Source: CAVPGH01 sp046726955
GTDB taxonomy: Bacteria; Acidobacteriota; Vicinamibacteria; Fen-336
Assembly (NCBI GenBank): GCA_046726955.1
Contig: JBKPBQ010000090.1
Coordinates: 1-9,502 of the forward strand
Reading direction: 5' to 3'
DNA: 9,502 nt
Every line of letters starts with the position of its first letter. The first letter of the stretch is position 1. Position numbers and translations under genes: made by a program. Shown here in pieces: positions 7,146 to 9,502 of this stretch. Under the pieces are notes generated by a model that saw nothing but the letters and a program-made list of their open reading frames with translations, searched no databases and was not told the origin of the DNA.

Positions 7146-7982
7146 TCAGCGGCGACCCGGCCGGTGCATCTCCGCGAGCAGGTCGAAGAGCTCCTCCTTC
7201 ATGCGATCGAGCTTGCGGTGAAGCTCCATGATCTCGAGCTCCGCCTTCAGGTTGACCTGGTAGTCGAGGTCGGCGCGCACGCGGTCCTTCGCGTCCTGCC
7301 GGTTCTGGCTCATCATGATCACCGGCGCCTGCAGCGCGGCGAGCATGGACAGCACGAGGTTCAGGCCGATGAAGGGCGCGGGATCGAAGGGCTTCACCAG
7401 GTAGAAGACGTTGACCCCGATCCACACGAGCATGAGGGCGATGAAGGCGTTGATGAACGTCCAGGACCCGCCGAAGCGCGCCACGAGGTCGGCCACCCGC
7501 TCGCCGAAGCTCGTCTCCTCCTCGATGACGACGTTCGGGTTGCGGGCCGTGCGCTGCGAGAGCAGCACGTCGGTGCGCCGCAGGCGGCGCGAGAGCACGG
7601 CCAGGATGTGGAGCGCGGCGTTCGGCTTGCGCGCGAACAGGCGCTCGAGGTCCGCGCGGTCCACGATGCAGGTGCGGGTGGGCTCGCGGGCCTCGGCGCT
7701 CGCGGAGCGCGGCTCCTCGTCGAAGAGCGACAGCTCTCCGAAGAGCTCTCCCGGCCCGAGCTTCGCCAGCACCACGCGCTGGCCCTCCTCGTCGGTGAGG
7801 AAGGTCTCTACGCATCCCTCGAGCACGACGTGCATCTCCGCGCCCGGCTGGTCGACCTTGAACACGGTCTGCCCCGCGACGTAGGAGCGCTCCTCGATCT
7901 CCGCGGTCAGCGCGCGCAGCTCGTCCTCGTCCAGGAGCTGGAAGAGGGGCACGTTCTTCAACACCGAGACATCCATGGCCAT
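7146..7982 (-). CDS. Cyclic-nucleotide-binding domain fused to DUF1003 membrane domain
   Basis: This 278-residue protein joins a CAP-type cNMP sensor to a DUF1003 membrane unit. Residues 1-130 form the cNMP beta-roll, starting with the usual NVPLFQLLDEDEL entry. The phosphate-binding cassette FGELSLFDEEPRSASA (81-96) keeps the Arg92-Ser93 pair expected to contact the cyclic phosphate. DUF1003 hallmarks follow: FGGSWTFINAF (170-180), a first membrane helix (about 174-196), FDPAPFIGLNLVLS (199-212) and a second helix ending APVIMMSQNRQ (219-229). A charged coiled coil (about 240-272) ends the protein. It most likely sits in the inner membrane with sensor and coil cytoplasmic. The first ATG (7982) is preferred because GGAGG (7997-7993) is 10 nt away; the second ATG is at 7976. 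The bound nucleotide and the output of DUF1003 are unknown. Confidence 0.92.
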   Translation of the reverse strand: MAMDVSVLKNVPLFQLLDEDELRALTAEIEERSYVAGQTVFKVDQPGAEMHVVLEGCVETFLTDEEGQRVVLAKLGPGELFGELSLFDEEPRSASAEAREPTRTCIVDRADLERLFARKPNAALHILAVLSRRLRRTDVLLSQRTARNPNVVIEEETSFGERVADLVARFGGSWTFINAFIALMLVWIGVNVFYLVKPFDPAPFIGLNLVLSMLAALQAPVIMMSQNRQDAKDRVRADLDYQVNLKAELEIMELHRKLDRMKEELFDLLAEMHRPGRR

Positions 7983-8071
7983 TCTCGAGTGTCCTCCAGG
8001 GCGGGACCGCGCCTGTGGCGCCGGTGCGGCCCGCGTGGGCCATTATGCGGTCGCCGGCGGCGGACGGCGGC

Positions 8072-8101
8072 TTGACCCGGCGTGCCGCGAGGAAGTACGG
8101 T
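8072..8101 (+). promoter_or_regulatory. Candidate sigma70-type promoter for the M20 peptidase gene
   Basis: TTGACC (8072-8077) and TACGGT (8096-8101) are separated by 18 bp. Transcription would begin near 8108, giving a leader of about 29 nt with GGAGG at 8128-8132. The -35 is good and the -10 is weak. A minus-strand candidate uses part of the same -10 bases. Confidence 0.4.
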
Positions 8102-8121
8102 GCCGTTCGGCCCGTCGTCAA
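8092..8121 (-). promoter_or_regulatory. Candidate opposing promoter for the cNMP-DUF1003 gene
   Basis: On the minus strand TTGACG (8121-8116) is followed after 18 bp by TACTTC (8097-8092). Its -10 overlaps the plus-strand -10 by two bases. The -10 match is poor. A CATAAT at 8047-8042 on the same strand has no -35 and is a weaker alternative. Confidence 0.25.
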
Positions 8122-8136
8122 CCCTTCGGAGGACTC

Positions 8137-9502
8137 ATGGCCTCGCCCAACGGCTCGGTGAAAGCCGCGCTCGACTACCTCGACGCCCACACGCGCGACT
8201 TCCTCGCCACGCTCATCGACATGTCCAAGGTGCCGAGCGTCTCCGCCGAGGGCTATCCGCCCGACGAAGTCCGGCGCTCCGCGGAATCGGTGGCCAAGGC
8301 GCTGCGGGAGGCCGGGGTCGAGAACGTGCAGGTCCTGGAGATCCCGGGGGTCCATCCTTATGTATATGGGGACTGGCTCCACAAGCCGGGCGCGCCCACG
8401 ATCCTCCTCTACGGCCACCACGACGTGCAGCCGGAGGGCGTCCACGAGCGGTGGACGACGCCCCCCTTCGAGCCCACCGAGCGCGGCGGACGCCTCTACG
8501 GCCGGGGGACCGCGGACGACAAGGCGGGGGTCATGGCCCACGTGGCCGCGGTGGCGTCGTACCTGAAGTCGTCGGGAACGCTGCCCTGCAACGTGAAGTT
8601 CGTGATCGAGGGCGAGGAGGAGATCGGCTCCGAGAACCTGGGCAAGTTCCTCGACAAGTACAAGGACAAGCTCAGCGCGGACTTCATCGTGCTCTCCGAC
8701 ACCGCCAACTTCGACACGGGCGTGCCCGCCCTCACGTACCAGCTCCGCGGGATCGCCCAGGTCGACGTGGAGGTCCAGGTCCTCGAACATCCCGTTCACA
8801 GCGGCATGTGGGGCGGGCCCGTGCCCGACCCGGTGCAGATCCTCTCGAAGCTGATCGCCGACCTGCAGGGCAAGGACGGCTCGATCAACGTCCCCGGCCT
8901 CTACAAGGACGTGGCCAAGCCGTCCAAGACCCAGCTCAAGCGGATCCGCAAGCTGCCCTTCGACGAGAAGAAGTTCAAGCGGGACGCCGGGCTCGTGGAC
9001 GGCGTGAAGCTGGCGGGGGAAAAGGGCTACTCGGTCTACGAGCGGATCTGGACGCGGCCGTCGCTGACCGTGATCGCGTTCGAGGCCCAGCCGATCGCGG
9101 GATCGTCGAACCAGGTCCTCGACTCCGCCCGTGCGCGGCTCTCGATGCGGACGGTGCCGGACCCGGTGCAGGTCCTGAGCCGGCTCATCGCCGGCCTCCA
9201 GAAGGACGACGGGTCGCTGGACATCCCGGGCCTGTACAAGGACGTGGCCCGGCCCAGCGGCAAGCAGCTCGCGCGCATCCGCAAGCTGCCCTTCAGCGAG
9301 AAGAAGTTCAAGAAGGACGGGGGCCTGGTCCCGGGCCTGAAGCTGAACGGGGAGAAGAAGTACTCGGTCTACGAGCGGATCTGGACGCGGCCGTCGCTCA
9401 CCGTGATCGCCATGGAATCGCAAGAGATCCAGGGGTCGTCCAACCAGTTCGTGGACTCCGCGCGGGCCCGGCTCTCGCTGCGCACGGTCCCCAACATGGA
9501 CG
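8137..9502 (+). CDS. M20-family zinc metallopeptidase (carnosinase/dipeptidase-like) with a tandemly duplicated lid domain (partial, C-terminus off the right edge)
   Basis: This di-zinc exopeptidase-type enzyme is open for 455 codons to the edge. The catalytic-domain residues visible here are complete: GHHDVQPEG (93-101; H94 ligand, D96), GRGTADDKAG (122-131; bridging D127), EGEEEIGSE (158-166; E161 base, E162 ligand) and LSDTANFD (186-193; D188 ligand). The last His ligand should lie beyond the window. HSGMWGG (221-227) begins the lid/dimerisation domain. The lid then appears twice: residues 229-339 and 340-450 align without gaps at 85 of 111 identities. VPNMD follows, the normal return to the catalytic domain (compare IRLVPNM in mammalian CNDP2). 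Only the first copy has HSG in front. ATG 8137 is preceded by GGAGG 4 nt away. No signal peptide, so cytosolic. The full protein should be about 110 residues longer than relatives. Substrate not determinable. Confidence 0.93.
   Translation, partial: MASPNGSVKAALDYLDAHTRDFLATLIDMSKVPSVSAEGYPPDEVRRSAESVAKALREAGVENVQVLEIPGVHPYVYGDWLHKPGAPTILLYGHHDVQPEGVHERWTTPPFEPTERGGRLYGRGTADDKAGVMAHVAAVASYLKSSGTLPCNVKFVIEGEEEIGSENLGKFLDKYKDKLSADFIVLSDTANFDTGVPALTYQLRGIAQVDVEVQVLEHPVHSGMWGGPVPDPVQILSKLIADLQGKDGSINVPGLYKDVAKPSKTQLKRIRKLPFDEKKFKRDAGLVDGVKLAGEKGYSVYERIWTRPSLTVIAFEAQPIAGSSNQVLDSARARLSMRTVPDPVQVLSRLIAGLQKDDGSLDIPGLYKDVARPSGKQLARIRKLPFSEKKFKKDGGLVPGLKLNGEKKYSVYERIWTRPSLTVIAMESQEIQGSSNQFVDSARARLSLRTVPNMD
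8821..9153 (+). repeat. Lid-domain direct repeat, copy 1 (333 bp) in the M20 peptidase
   Basis: Encodes residues 229-339, from VPDPVQILSKLI to SARARLSMRT. It lies directly after HSGMWGG, the natural place of the lid. It ends in RT and continues straight into copy 2 in frame. Over the first 120 bp I counted 35 mismatches to copy 2, while 38 bp near the end (9028-9065) match exactly. Confidence 0.92.
9154..9486 (+). repeat. Lid-domain direct repeat, copy 2 (333 bp) in the M20 peptidase
   Basis: Encodes residues 340-450, from VPDPVQVLSRLI to SARARLSLRT, with no insertion or deletion against copy 1. The downstream codons VPNMD are the ordinary continuation in M20 enzymes, so there is no third copy. 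It has no HSG motif of its own. Both ends of the repeat unit fall at a Val-Pro pair, so short homology there could have seeded the duplication. Confidence 0.92.

Noticed and set aside
7129..9423. Minus-strand open frame of 764 codons opposite the M20 peptidase and part of the cNMP gene
   Set aside because: It contradicts conserved catalytic motifs on the plus strand. Its apparent internal repeat is only the antisense image of the duplicated lid.
8821..9486. The tandem lid as a simple assembly duplication
   Set aside because: An artefact from one template would give near-identical copies. These differ at about a quarter of residues, remain in frame with exactly equal length, and join at a natural domain edge. 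A chimera of two strains is unlikely at this divergence but is left as a test in the finding.

Overview
This 9.5-kb window is high-GC, tightly packed chromosomal DNA with strong G/C third-codon bias. It carries six protein genes, two of them cut by the window edges, and no tRNA, rRNA, insertion sequence or CRISPR array that I can see. The gene content suggests a Gram-negative-type bacterium with abundant Ser/Thr kinase signalling, such as a Myxococcota- or Acidobacteriota-like lineage: a Hanks-type kinase, a lid-less Hsp70-family protein, a membrane-anchored HEAT-repeat protein, a 67K-type SppA, and a cNMP-binding/DUF1003 fusion. The phylum is inferred from gene content and base composition, not proven.

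Layout. From 1 to 1991 (minus strand) lies a large Ser/Thr protein kinase whose C-terminus runs off the left edge. A 217-bp divergent intergenic region (1992-2208) separates it from a plus-strand pair: an Hsp70-like ATPase (2209-3900) and, 12 bp later, a HEAT-repeat protein (3913-5322). This intergenic region holds two interleaved perfect inverted repeats and a mirrored pair of TGCTACGAT boxes that look like extended -10 elements. The HEAT gene then collides, with a 26-bp coding overlap, with sppA (5297-7063, minus). Upstream of sppA on the same strand is a cyclic-nucleotide-binding/DUF1003 membrane protein (7146-7982, minus). A 154-bp divergent region leads to an M20-family metallopeptidase (8137 to the right edge, plus). 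No gene-free stretch exceeds 300 bp.

How the parts may work together. The kinase, Hsp70-like protein and HEAT protein look like one signalling/chaperone-type neighbourhood with a shared, probably regulated, divergent control region. The HEAT protein could serve the Hsp70-like protein as a solenoid partner, though this is inference. The cNMP-DUF1003 protein and SppA are both inner-membrane proteins on one strand, but sppA appears to have its own promoter.

The most striking feature is inside the M20 peptidase. Its lid/dimerisation domain is present twice in direct tandem as two 111-residue copies (period exactly 333 bp, 85 of 111 residues identical), in frame, between a single HSG motif and the normal return to the catalytic domain. 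I know of no described M20 enzyme with a doubled lid, so this is the best candidate here for something undescribed.
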